A DNA stretch of 64,000 nucleotides from assembly GCA_963978895.1 (NCBI GenBank), contig OZ022238.1, positions 7,986,066 through 8,050,065 on the forward strand. The letters are read 5' to 3'. The notes under the pieces were generated by a model. It was not told where the DNA came from, did no database searches, and saw only the letters and a list, made by a program, of their open reading frames with translations. Shown here piece by piece: positions 15,486 to 26,956 of this stretch (position 1 is the first letter of the stretch; the number at the start of each line of letters is the position of its first letter). The translations under genes and the position numbers were made by a program. Origin of the DNA: Erpobdella octoculata. Its lineage: Eukaryota; Annelida; Clitellata; Hirudinida; Erpobdellidae.

Positions 15486-16035
15486 CCACTTACAGTTTTT
15501 GAGTAGCAGTAATTTTTAAAATCAAATAACTCTATTTTGCACCTTACATTTGAGGTCCTGGAAACCAAATTTTTCAAAAAATGCTAAAACACGTATTTCA
15601 TTATTTTTGGAGTAGAAACTAAATACTAATTTTTACTCCTGTAGCATTAACAGTTTTTGAGTAGAAGCTACTTTAAAAACCAAATAACCCAATTTTCCAA
15701 CCCACATTTGAGGTCCGGGAAACCGAATTTTCAAAAAATGGTGAAACACGTATCTTTTTATTTTTCAAAAAGAATCTATATACCAAATTTCAGAATCTCC
15801 TCATTTTTGGTTTTCGAGATATACATTGTTTTAGAAAAAAGTTTGTTTTCTAGTTTTTTCCCCTCAGGAGCAAAATTTTCAAAATTCCTTTCTTAGCGGA
15901 TGTTTACGCTATAAAAGTAATATAAGTTCCAAATTTCACGTTCCTAGGATGAGGCGTTTGTGCTCGGCGTTGATTATCAGTCAGTCATCAGTAAGTCAGT
16001 CAGTCAGTCAGGACATGTTCTTTTATATATATAGA

Positions 16036-16572
16036 TTAATTCTTTTCTTGTTAGTATTTTCATGTACAAATATGACAACCATATGTTACCGTCGTCATTT
16101 GATAACCTTTTCACAAAATCGTCTCATGTACATTCTCATGATGTGCGTTCTTTGCATTGCTTTCGGTCTGATTTTGCTCGAACAACTCTCAAAACATTCT
16201 CCATAAAGTGTTTTGGTCCGCGGTTGTATTCAAGTATTCCGATAACAATTTCCTCATTGAAAAGCATTTCGCTGATTAACAAATCGTTGAAATCTTATAT
16301 ATTACAGCTAGATTCATAATTTCAATATCTATATACTTATGTTAACTTCGATACAAATATGTTAACTTATATATACTTATGTTTACTCCTATACACTTAT
16401 GTTAAAACTTTTATTTCTCTGTCTCGGTTCGTATTTAAATCTGAATTTTCGTTTATAGGTCGTCCAGTTAGCGGGAAGTAATTCCCTTTGGATGAACCTT
16501 TTGAGCACTTGATTTTTTTTCCTTATTTATAACTTCACTGTTGTACTTAATTGTTTTGTTTCGTGCTCAATA
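16036..16572 (+). pseudogene. LINE fragment (part 2): C-terminus of ORF2 and 3' UTR
   Basis: Direct continuation of the LINE interrupted at 11793. The frame reads INSFLVSIFMYKYDNHMLPS, then an ICFRSDF-like segment and KCFGPRLYSSIP, a typical tail of CR1/Jockey ORF2 proteins, ending at the stop at 16317-16319. The remainder is a 3' UTR ending at AATAAATGTTAATA, followed by a long (TA)n tract to 16675. Confidence 0.8.
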
Positions 16573-16576
16573 AATG

Positions 16577-17354
<778 letters not shown>

Positions 17355-17355
<1 letters not shown>

Positions 17356-17543
17356 GTAAAATCGCTGTTTCTACAATAGGTTTTCCCATTGATAGACGTT
17401 AAAGGACTTCGAATAACTATTATGGACATTATTATTAAACCAGAAGGTATAACTAGCCGTAACAAAGCTTCATTTATTATTTTCCAATAAAACATCAAGA
17501 CCATTCTATTGAGCCCGGTATACGATTTGGTGATATCGTAACA
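17355..17543 (+). repeat. Left LTR (189 bp)
   Basis: TGTAAAATCGCTG...GATATCGTAACA. Contains AATAAAA-like ATTTTCCAATAAAACATC, a possible polyadenylation signal. Differs from the right LTR at one base (CATCAAGACC versus CATCAAAACC). Confidence 0.9.
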
Positions 17544-17563
17544 TTGGTGATCAGAAGTAGGAT
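17544..17563 (+). promoter_or_regulatory. Putative primer binding site
   Basis: TTGGTGATCAGAAGTAGGAT lies immediately downstream of the left LTR. It resembles the complement of a tRNA-Leu 3' end, with one insertion and one substitution. Confidence 0.55.
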
Positions 17564-17569
17564 ACAAGA

Positions 17570-19090
17570 ATGGTTTTGAAATCATTGGATGAGCTTTGGG
17601 CGAGTGAAATGAAAGACGAGCTGGAGAAACGTGGCCTGAGCGATACAGGTAAAAAGGACGAACTTATGGAACGCCTCTTAGCCGCGTTAGTGAATGAGGG
17701 CTATGGGCCTGACGACGACGAATATCTATTCGACATTGACGAGGAAGCTGTGGTCAAGCGAAGGAAATTAAAAAACAAATTGCTGGAGGAAGAAAGACAA
17801 CGAGCGAAAGAAAACATGGCAGCACAGAAGAAGACAGGAGAAGGAATGATTCTTGGCCACGGAAACAAAGTAGCAGCAGCCGGTACAACTGTTGAGAGTT
17901 TGGTCGCAGGGTTGGCTGAGGCAGTGGTGGACACGGTTCTGGACCAGCGGGCTGCTGGTGATGTGGGTTGCTGCGGCGAAACCCAATTTGAACTGGAGTC
18001 CACCAGCTGTGTCTCAGAGCATGTGACGGATGACGGCCGTACAGACTGCACAAGTCAGGTGGGTCATGATGATGAGCCTGTCAAAGACGGTCATGATAAG
18101 GAACCTTGCAAAGATGCTCAAGATGAACCATGCAAAGATGGTGACAATGATACAGTCGGTTTGGACGTCAAAAACCAAACTAAAGAAGATGAGAATGTTG
18201 AAAACAAAATGCAAAACGATGAGGATGAAAGTGACGATGATTATTATAATAATGGCAATAACAACTATGGCTTTCACCCATACAGCGACGGTTCTGAAAC
18301 GGAAGCCTCCATAACAGACGACGGCACCGAATATTCAGGGTCAGATTTTAGTGAAGAATCTGACTCGGATGAAGCAACCGAGGATTTAGAAACGGACGAA
18401 ACTCCAATGGAAAAATACGTCAAAGTTAACTTGACAAGAAAAGAAGACACTGATTTGAGAGACGATGGCGATAATTTGAAGAAAGATCCGCTGGACGATA
18501 CGAAAGTTGACACCGACGAAAGAGCCGAGTTGGAATGTGAAAAGAAAACGTTCGATTGTAGCTTGGAAGAAAACAAACATGACGGCGATGAACTTCTCCA
18601 AAACAACAATAGCAATGCAGCAAGCAAAAACTCTGGAAAAAATGAGACAAGAACAGAGAACGGTACCGAGGGTTTTAAATCAGATGAATCCACAGAAGAT
18701 TCTAGATCAGATAGACTAAGAGTCATTGTAAAATCAAATAACAGTTTGATGAAGGGATTTATTGGATTTATGGAACGACGTGTTTTCGAAAAACCTTTTG
18801 AAGAGTTTCTTGAGAAAGATCTAAAGGATGTGAAGAAAGAAGAAAAAGCAGACAATTCCGATAAACCGTGCAAAGATGTTCAGGACGAGGCATGCAAAAA
18901 AGGCTGTGATGAACCGTGCAAAAATGGCGACGATGAGCCAAAGAAAGACTCTGTTGATGAGCCAAAGAAGGACTGGAAGAAACTGTGTCAAACGGTCAAG
19001 AGACTTGACCATGTTGTTTGCGAATTGCGGTCAAAGCCACAAGTAAAGATCAAGGTATTTTGGTGTTCGTGGCCGAGTCGCATTTCTTAA
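17570..19090 (+). CDS. SAP-domain acidic protein of the LTR element (gag-like)
   Basis: 506-residue intact ORF. Residues 5-39 (LDELWASEMKDELEKRGLSD and following) form a SAP helix-extension-helix, a motif that binds DNA in chromatin proteins and also occurs at the N-terminus of some retroelement Gag proteins. Residues about 60-90 are a charged coiled-coil-like helix. The rest is highly acidic and low complexity, with repeated EPCKDGDDEP-type units (residues about 175-195 and 440-475). No CCHC knuckle, protease or reverse transcriptase motif is seen. Position between primer site and polypurine tract makes it the sole product of the element. Whether it is a real Gag or a captured cellular SAP protein is open. 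Confidence 0.8.
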   Translation: MVLKSLDELWASEMKDELEKRGLSDTGKKDELMERLLAALVNEGYGPDDDEYLFDIDEEAVVKRRKLKNKLLEEERQRAKENMAAQKKTGEGMILGHGNKVAAAGTTVESLVAGLAEAVVDTVLDQRAAGDVGCCGETQFELESTSCVSEHVTDDGRTDCTSQVGHDDEPVKDGHDKEPCKDAQDEPCKDGDNDTVGLDVKNQTKEDENVENKMQNDEDESDDDYYNNGNNNYGFHPYSDGSETEASITDDGTEYSGSDFSEESDSDEATEDLETDETPMEKYVKVNLTRKEDTDLRDDGDNLKKDPLDDTKVDTDERAELECEKKTFDCSLEENKHDGDELLQNNNSNAASKNSGKNETRTENGTEGFKSDESTEDSRSDRLRVIVKSNNSLMKGFIGFMERRVFEKPFEEFLEKDLKDVKKEEKADNSDKPCKDVQDEACKKGCDEPCKNGDDEPKKDSVDEPKKDWKKLCQTVKRLDHVVCELRSKPQVKIKVFWCSWPSRIS

Positions 19091-19118
19091 AAGCGATATG
19101 ATGTTCGGGACGAACAGA

Positions 19119-19137
19119 ATTAAGAAGGGGGTAATAA
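19119..19137 (+). promoter_or_regulatory. Polypurine tract before right LTR
   Basis: AATTAAGAAGGGGGTAA lies directly upstream of the right LTR; position and composition fit the plus-strand primer of LTR retrotransposons. Confidence 0.6.
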
Positions 19138-19326
19138 TGTAAAATCGCTGTTTCTACAATAGGTTTTCCCATTGATAGACGTTAAAGGACTTCGAATAAC
19201 TATTATGGACATTATTATTAAACCAGAAGGTATAACTAGCCGTAACAAAGCTTCATTTATTATTTTCCAATAAAACATCAAAACCATTCTATTGAGCCCG
19301 GTATACGATTTGGTGATATCGTAACA
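19138..19326 (+). repeat. Right LTR (189 bp)
   Basis: Same length as the left LTR with a single visible difference, which implies recent insertion or gene conversion. Followed by a TA tract (19327-19352). Confidence 0.9.
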
Positions 19327-19352
19327 ATATATATATATATATATATATATAT

Positions 19353-19620
19353 TATTCAAATAATTAGGTGTTAATTTTTCGTCGATACAGGCTCGGTTAA
19401 ATTTTATTGACCAAGTTTTGTTGCAAACTTTTTCTATTATATGAGATAGTCCACGTAATTTAACTCGCCCACGAAGTTGTTCAAAGAACGCCCGATTATA
19501 CAAATCTTTATTACTTTTTAACTTGCAAGTTTCGGCTATTTTTTCAGCCATCTTCAGAAAAAGCAAAAGGCCGGCGGTACAGGAACCGAACATAAACAAA
19601 GACGATTAAAAACAAATAAT
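19353..19620 (-). mobile_element. Penelope-like fragment (minus) with hammerhead-like motif
   Basis: The minus strand carries CTGAAGA (plus 19557-19551), a GGCT/AGCC stem and GAAAC (about 19533-19529), then an open frame (KMAEKIAETCKLKSNKD ...) running to the TA tract. Arrangement matches 15220-15430. A related TTTTCGTCGATACAGG motif recurs at 19378-19393 and 19747-19762. Confidence 0.45.
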
Positions 19621-19832
19621 GAAATGTGGAAGTACGTAGATAAAAATAAAATATGACCAAAATAAAATGCGAGGGAAGGTATTAATTAAGACTAAAATCA
19701 AAGAAGCAAATATAAATTAAATTTAACATAATAATTGTTGGTGTTAGTTTTCGTCGATACAGGTGTTAGTTTTTCACCGATAAGAATTGAAGGCCTTAAA
19801 TGTCGAAGTATACATAGATAGAAAGAAAATAA

Positions 19833-19870
<38 letters not shown>

Positions 19871-20197
19871 GATTTATAGTGAGTGTCGGATAATTGTGAA
19901 GATAATTAAAAAAGTGTAAAGACTAAAAAGTAGAAAATAAAAATAAATAAAAAACTTTTTAAAAACTAGTATTATGATAAGACTAGGGTGCTCAGTTTGA
20001 ATTTAATGAACAGATCTGTATAACTTATCATGAAACTAGTTTTTAAAAAGTTTATTTTTTTTTAATTTTAACTTTGAATTGCCAGCTGATGTGATAAATG
20101 GAACACGGTTATAGAAACAACAAGTAAAGGAAAAAACGAAATTTTTTAACACAAACTTTAATTTCAAATACATTCAATTTAGAAATACGAAAGATGT
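19621..20197. other. No gene seen; AT-rich repeats
   Basis: Contains a (TA)n tract at 19837-19869 and, from about 20080, a dispersed repeat (AATTGCCAGCTGATGTGAT) also present at 22374-22393; the segment 20135-20275 matches 29383-29525. Confidence 0.5.
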
Positions 20198-20808
20198 TCA
20201 AATTGAGTTTTTTTTAATTGAATTGTGTATTGTCATCCAATATAAAGCTATGCTGAAAGTTTCAGCTTCAACCAAGTTTGGACAGTAAACGGGGTTGTCG
20301 AATTTACAACTGCATTTCTCCTTCTCGTGGTGTAACGTGGACAACAGTTTTTGACACTGATTTTTGCAGCGTATCTTTAATTCGAGCACCGTGAGATTCT
20401 TGAAAGAGTTTTGACAAAAGTGACGGGTGAGATTGAAAGTCTCAGAACAACTACAATCAGAGAAGAAAAAAAATGTAGGTTTCAAAACAGATAAAAGATG
20501 GCCAATCAAGTTTTCTGCGTCTTCAACGTCCCGTTCAAATATCTTCAATACAAGATTATAAGTTTTAATTCGATTGGAATCTATCAAACATCTGTAGAGA
20601 TATATGAAAGGTATATATCAAATGTTTTCATTGCTTTTAAATATAATATCGTTAAACAAAACATAACATTATCTTTTTTTAGCATATTATAATTCTGATG
20701 AAGGTCAACTTCAATCGGCTCAAAAAATACTTTTGGAAAATTTTCAGCGGAAAACTCTTGGCAAAATATTTTAATTGATTTACATCTATGACATCTATAA
20801 ACTTCCAT
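20198..20808 (-). pseudogene. Possible cysteine-rich two-exon gene remnant
   Basis: Minus strand. An open frame from 20808 begins MEVYRCHRCKSIKIFCQEF; a second segment starts after the acceptor-like ATATCTCTACAG near 20593 and reads through a region with CSCSETFNLTRHFC and HEKEKCSCKF. About nine cysteines lie within about 65 residues, so a disulphide-rich extracellular domain is plausible. The last 20 or so codons lie inside a dispersed repeat also found at 29480-29525, so the original C-terminus has probably been lost. The exon phases I tried do not join cleanly. I do not recognise the family. Confidence 0.3.
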
Positions 20809-20949
20809 TTTTTAACTATTTTCTTGCAGTTTTTTAAAGTTTAGTCTAGTTTATAGTCATTTACATCAGGTGAAGTATAAAGTTGTTTTTGCAGTGAAAC
20901 GCTCGATGACGTTCTTACAGACGAGAAACGCATTACAGTTTTCAATTAA

Positions 20950-22712
<1,763 letters not shown>

Positions 22713-23523
22713 CTAGCAGTGCCCGTAGCGGCTTCGCTCGCATGAAATTAGAGAATTTGAACCGTGCATACATAGTAGATTACTGCACGGATCAATTTTT
22801 TAGGTCTCGGCTCGGCTCGTCGACAACTTGGCCCAGCCCGTTTCAAAAACCGAAATTCCTGGCCCGGCACGGCCCGTATAATATGGGCCGGGCCCGTTTT
22901 TACAGGCCTAGAAGTTCTATATACTTGATGAAAAACTTCGGCCCGTCCCACCTTGTCTTCAGGTTTAGCCGGCCCATCTGAATACCCTAAAATTACTAAA
23001 ATGTCTATATACTTGATTAAAAATCTTGGCCCGTCCCACCTTGATTTAAGGTTTGGGCAGGGCCGTATGAAGACTCTAAAATAACGGCTTGGCCCGTCCG
23101 TCCGGTGATAAACTGAACTCATCTACTTTTAACCGGCACAAAACCTCAAAATACTAATTTTCACATCTGTAGAACTTACAGTTTTTGAGTAGCAGTTATT
23201 TTAAAATCAAATAATCCTTTTTCCACTTCACATTTGAGGTCCTAGAAACCAAATTTTCAAAAAATGGTGAAACACTTATATCATTATTTTTAGAGTAGAA
23301 ACTAAATACTAATTCTTCTTTTGTAGCATTTACAGTTTTTGAGTAGCAGTTACTTTAAAATCCATGTAACCCTATTTTCCACCCCATATTTGAAGTCCTG
23401 GAAACCAAATTTTCAAAAAATGGTAAAACACTTATATCATTATTTTTAGAATAGAAACTAAATACTAATTTTTACATCTGTGGTATTTACAGTTTTTGAG
23501 TAGCAGTTACTTTAAAAAACAAA
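22713..23523 (-). mobile_element. Helitron family A copy, truncated at its 5' end
   Basis: Plus strand starts CTAGCAGTGCCCGTAGCGGC after an A (3' terminus of the minus-strand element), then the GGCCCG-rich block and at least two 155-bp units. Similarity stops at about 23523 without the TC terminus. Confidence 0.75.
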
Positions 23524-23674
23524 TCTCGAGTCAACGTTGAGAAGCCACACGACGTCTCACGACTCTCACGTCGTTTAGATATATTCTTTATGTTCAATCG
23601 AAATTTCGAAATGGATGGATTTTTAAACTTTTTTCCTTACCCCCTTTTATTTTTTTCTTCCCCCCTTGTTTTTT

Positions 23675-23696
23675 GCCGGGCGAAGCTGCGCCCGGC
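23675..23696. other. Perfect GC-rich hairpin
   Basis: GCCGGGCG - AAGCTG - CGCCCGGC: 8-bp perfect stem with a 6-nt loop in AT-rich surroundings, just after a T/C-rich run. It could be the terminal hairpin of another Helitron-type element, but no CTRR end is evident. Confidence 0.5.
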
Positions 23697-24185
23697 TGTA
23701 TAAGGATAGAAGCCACTGATTGTCGTACATTGTATAGCAACAGTTTATGTGCCATTTTGCAAAAACTCTGAATCATTAGCTATAGCACCTAACGGTGCTG
23801 TCAACTTGGGCAAACCGCTCAACAACAAAACTCCAACTTCACCTTAAGAGGTCTTTATTATTAAATAAAAAATTAACAAAACGAAAAATGTAACTTCAAT
23901 ACGAAAATTCGCCAATTCAACAATTCACCACAATTCGCTCCTAACTACGTGACAACCACTCTCGAGCTCGACTCTCACTACACTAAAAACTCTGCGCATA
24001 CTTTTCTCCGCCTAAACAGCACGCTAGCCACTAATATACAACAACTCCTACAACTACAGGTGAACATTCATACTACAACAAATAGCGAGCGTACACACAA
24101 CACATCCCATCCACCAATAATCACATACACAACATGTCTATCTTGACAGGTGCGCCATAGGGCAAAAAGGACGTCCCTTTTCTTG

Positions 24186-24972
24186 CAGTGATGGGCAGTA
24201 GTTAACTACTTTTAACTACTTTAGTAGTTAACTACTAGTTTAACTACATAGGAGTAGTTAAGGCAAAAAGTTTAACTACCCGAAAGTAACCGGTAGTTAA
24301 AGAATAGTTTAACTACGTTTTTGAGTAGTTAACTACAATTAGTTTAACTACCTAAAAGTAGTTAAATCCTAAAAAAAATAAATCAGACTGTATAATATTT
24401 TACGCAAAAATCTGGCTTCAAATGACTCAACAACAAACTCACTGCTCATGTATCCTCATCTAACAAGAGATTTTCTCAAGTTTAATACAAGTCTACCAAG
24501 CAGTGCTGCTGTTGAAAAACTGTTCAGTTGTGCAGGTCAAATATTAGTGCCAAGACGGTGCAAAGTGTCTGACAGTATGTTTGAAGAGCTTGTTTTCTTG
24601 CATCATCTACAGGTAATAAGACGATGTTTGACACCGTCTGAAGTAAATTAATTGACTGGATATTTAACTTATAAAATATGTGTCTTTTCATTATTAAATT
24701 AAAAAAAACAATTTGTCATGGCTTTATTTAATAAATTAGATGGTGAACATAACTAATGGTGATCATGTGAGGCCTAATACAGCAATGCAATGTATTAGTG
24801 TTCAATTTTATAGAAAAAGAAGTTAAAAGTAGTTAACTACTTTACAGTATTTAACTACTTTAGTTAAACTACCTCTGACAAAAAGTAGTTAACTACATAG
24901 TTTAACTACTAAAAAGTAAATGTAACTACAGAAAAGTTTAACTACTTGAAAGTAGTTTGTTGCTCATCACTG
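24186..24972 (+). mobile_element. Internally deleted hAT transposon
   Basis: Terminal inverted repeats CAGTGATGGGCAG / TTGCTCATCACTG, with dense subterminal AGTTAACTACT motifs in both ends. The middle retains the C-terminal part of a hAT transposase. No convincing 8-bp target duplication (TTTTCTTG versus ATGATTTG), so it is old or rearranged. Confidence 0.85.
24448..24651 (+). pseudogene. hAT transposase C-terminal dimerisation domain remnant
   Basis: The frame around SLPSSAAVEKLFSCAGQIL followed by an RRCKVSDSMFEELVFL-like stretch is the hAT family dimerisation (hATC) domain. The rest of the transposase is absent. Confidence 0.85.
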
Positions 24973-25233
24973 ATGATTTGCTGTGGTTAAGATCGTTTCA
25001 TAAGTAGGGTTTGTTGTGGTTAAGATAAGTCGGATTAGTAAGGTTTGTTGTAGTTAAAATAACTGCATTGAAGTATTAGAAAAATTCCCTCTCGATTGGT
25101 ATATCTCCTCTTCTGCGTTGATTCAAATCTAAAATTATAACATTTAAATTTTAAACAAATATCAAATAAGCCATAAGCATATTACTATCATGGTTTAGAT
25201 TAGAATGTAGTACAGTCTATTGTCCACCAGATG

Positions 25234-25373
25234 CTAACCGTCTTGAATAGAGCACAGTGGTCCCGTCCATTCATCAGTGCAATGGCAATGTCCCGTTACT
25301 CGGTTGCAAGTTGCATTGTTGGCACACTGGCAAGCCATCAGACAGTTCGGTCCATAATAACCATCCTGACAAG
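25234..25373 (-). CDS. Isolated exon encoding an EGF/laminin-type repeat
   Basis: Minus strand, acceptor-like AAAAACAG before 25373, then ACQDGYYGPNCLMACQC and NNATCNRVTGHCHC, ending in a stop (25236-25234). The cysteine spacing is that of EGF/laminin-like repeats found in MEGF/scavenger-receptor proteins. No sister exons are visible at higher coordinates; a dispersed repeat starts only a few bases upstream (25380). It may be a terminal exon of a truncated gene or a relic. Confidence 0.45.
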
Positions 25374-25379
25374 CTGTTT

Positions 25380-25560
25380 TTACCAATGCTTTTATTAACT
25401 CGTCGGCTCTGTTTCTCTGTCTGTTTCTCTGTCTGTTTCAAATCTTGCAATCAATTTTTGAGTCACTTCCTGATGATAGATTTTTTTCAAATTTTGCACA
25501 CATGCTCAAGATAGAAGACAATGCAATATTCAATTATTAGTTTTACAATAAGTCAATTAA
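25380..25560 (-). repeat. Dispersed repeat R1, copy 1
   Basis: ACCAATGCTTTTATTAACTC, a CTGTCTGTTT run, then TGAGTCACTTCCTGATGATA and downstream AT-rich sequence. Shared with copies 2 and 3; looks like a short retroposon read on the minus strand. Confidence 0.75.
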
Positions 25561-25574
25561 TTTAGTTAATTTTC

Positions 25575-25675
25575 TTGAGGATTTTATCGAGGGGTTTCTT
25601 TAGGGTTTTCTTGAGGGTTTTCTTGAGGGTTTTCTTGAAGGTTTTCTTGAGGGTTTTCTTGAGGGTTTTCTTGAC
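25575..25675. repeat. 15-bp minisatellite (GGGTTTTCTTGA-type)
   Basis: About six or seven imperfect tandem copies of TTTTCTTGAGGGT. Confidence 0.9.
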
Positions 25676-25823
25676 CACAAAACGCTAACCGACTGGCAGA
25701 CTATTTTACCAAGTTAACACGAACCACACTCACTGACCGCGATTCTCAAGCGTGTACGAAATTTTCATGAAAATAGTTGAGATATTTAAATTCGATGCTT
25801 TTTGATGATATTTTATTATTATT

Positions 25824-26150
25824 ACCAATGCTTTTATTAACTCGTCGTCTCTGTTTCTCTGACTGTCTGTTTGTTTCTCTGTCTGTTTCAAATCTTGCAA
25901 TCAATTTTTGAGTCACTTCCTGATGATAGATTTTTTCAAATTTTGCATACATGCTTAAAATAGAAGACAATGCAATATTCAATTATTAGTTTTACAATAA
26001 GTCAATTAATTTAGATAATTTTAATTAATTTCGATATTTCGATATAATTAAGATATTTCGACTTTAACATAAATCAAAAGAGTATTATAAGAAAAAATTG
26101 ATTGCAAAATTTGTGTTTTAATTACATATAAGAGCATTGGTTTTAAAAAT
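25824..26150 (-). repeat. Dispersed repeat R1, copy 2
   Basis: Near-identical over about 320 bp to 38677-39027, from ACCAATGCTTTTATTAACTC to AAGAGCATTGGTTTTAAAAA. Confidence 0.85.
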
Positions 26151-26663
26151 TCGTTTTTAATTTACTTGTTTAGTTTTTTACACATTTGAAAATAACTGGC
26201 CTGAAATACAGTTTAGCAAAAGATAACTAACGTTGGGTGAGTTTTAAGTTACACGGGCAATTTCAAAGCTCCAAAAAGTGTCATTGCAAATAATAATTAT
26301 TATATCTTTTAAGTAACACAGACAATTGCAAAACTCCGATTTATGTCATTACTAAAAATTTAGATTTGCTCACAGAACTTTTAATTTTATTAAGACAACG
26401 ACTCGATATTTTTAAATTACTGATAATATTTGCGTTTTGATTGAATAGAAAATCTTTGTCATATACATTCGTCTGCTAGCCTGAGAACTCTGACGGTCAG
26501 TGGTTCAAACATAGCGCTCAATTAACTTAGTAGTTTAGACTGGAATTGAAATTCAGTGGGGTTGAATAAACAATGAGAAGTCCAAATGAAAAACATAAAA
26601 ATTTTAAATATTAAATATTAATGAACAATTATTAATTGTTTTTGCTCAATTTTTATTTACAAA

Positions 26664-26672
26664 CTAGCTGGG
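26664..26672 (-). mobile_element. Helitron family B terminus running into the assembly gap
   Basis: CTAGCTGGG after AAA matches the start of the complete family B copy at 27401 (CTAGCTGGGTTACCCGG). The element body is probably inside the gap. Confidence 0.5.
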
Positions 26673-26872
26673 NNNNNNNNNNNNNNNNNNNNNNNNNNNN
26701 NNNNNNNNNNNNNNNNNNNNNNNNNNNNNNNNNNNNNNNNNNNNNNNNNNNNNNNNNNNNNNNNNNNNNNNNNNNNNNNNNNNNNNNNNNNNNNNNNNNN
26801 NNNNNNNNNNNNNNNNNNNNNNNNNNNNNNNNNNNNNNNNNNNNNNNNNNNNNNNNNNNNNNNNNNNNNNNN
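26673..26872. other. Assembly gap (200 N)
   Basis: Exactly 200 undetermined bases, so the true size is unknown. Confidence 1.
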
Positions 26873-26956
26873 TCAACTTTGACCGTTAAAGCAGTTAAAT
26901 ATTTAGAGATCGATTTGTTTCTTTCTTTCAATCGATCAATTCCTGCGAAAACTGAA

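Larger units (their letters stand above)
17355..19326 (+). mobile_element. Compact non-autonomous LTR retrotransposon encoding a SAP protein
   Basis: 1972 bp. Two direct repeats of 189 bp (17355-17543, 19138-19326) begin TG and end CA and differ at one position that I could see. TTGGTGATCAGAAGTAGGAT after the left LTR resembles a tRNA-Leu-type primer binding site. AAGAAGGGGG just before the right LTR is a polypurine tract. The interior holds one long ORF and no protease, reverse transcriptase or integrase. The sequence just before the tract (GATGTTCGGGACGAACAGAA) resembles the end of a Ty3/gypsy pol region, suggesting internal deletion. It is inserted in a TA tract, so the target duplication cannot be read. 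Confidence 0.85.

Noticed and set aside
18274..18873. Ser/Phe-rich minus-strand frame of 199 codons
   Set aside because: Shadow of the acidic SAP-protein ORF on the plus strand; no independent support.
17355..19326. Target-site duplication of the LTR element
   Set aside because: Both flanks are TA repeats, so a duplication cannot be distinguished from the microsatellite.
25824..26150. Repeat R1 as a MITE bounded by ACCAATGCT / AGCATTGGT
   Set aside because: The inverted sequences are real, but similarity between copies 2 and 3 continues beyond the right one, so they are not the element's ends.
26636..26956. Open frame extending from 26636 through the N gap into PRODH
   Set aside because: The gap provides no sequence; the basic leader starting at 26957 is a better translation start.
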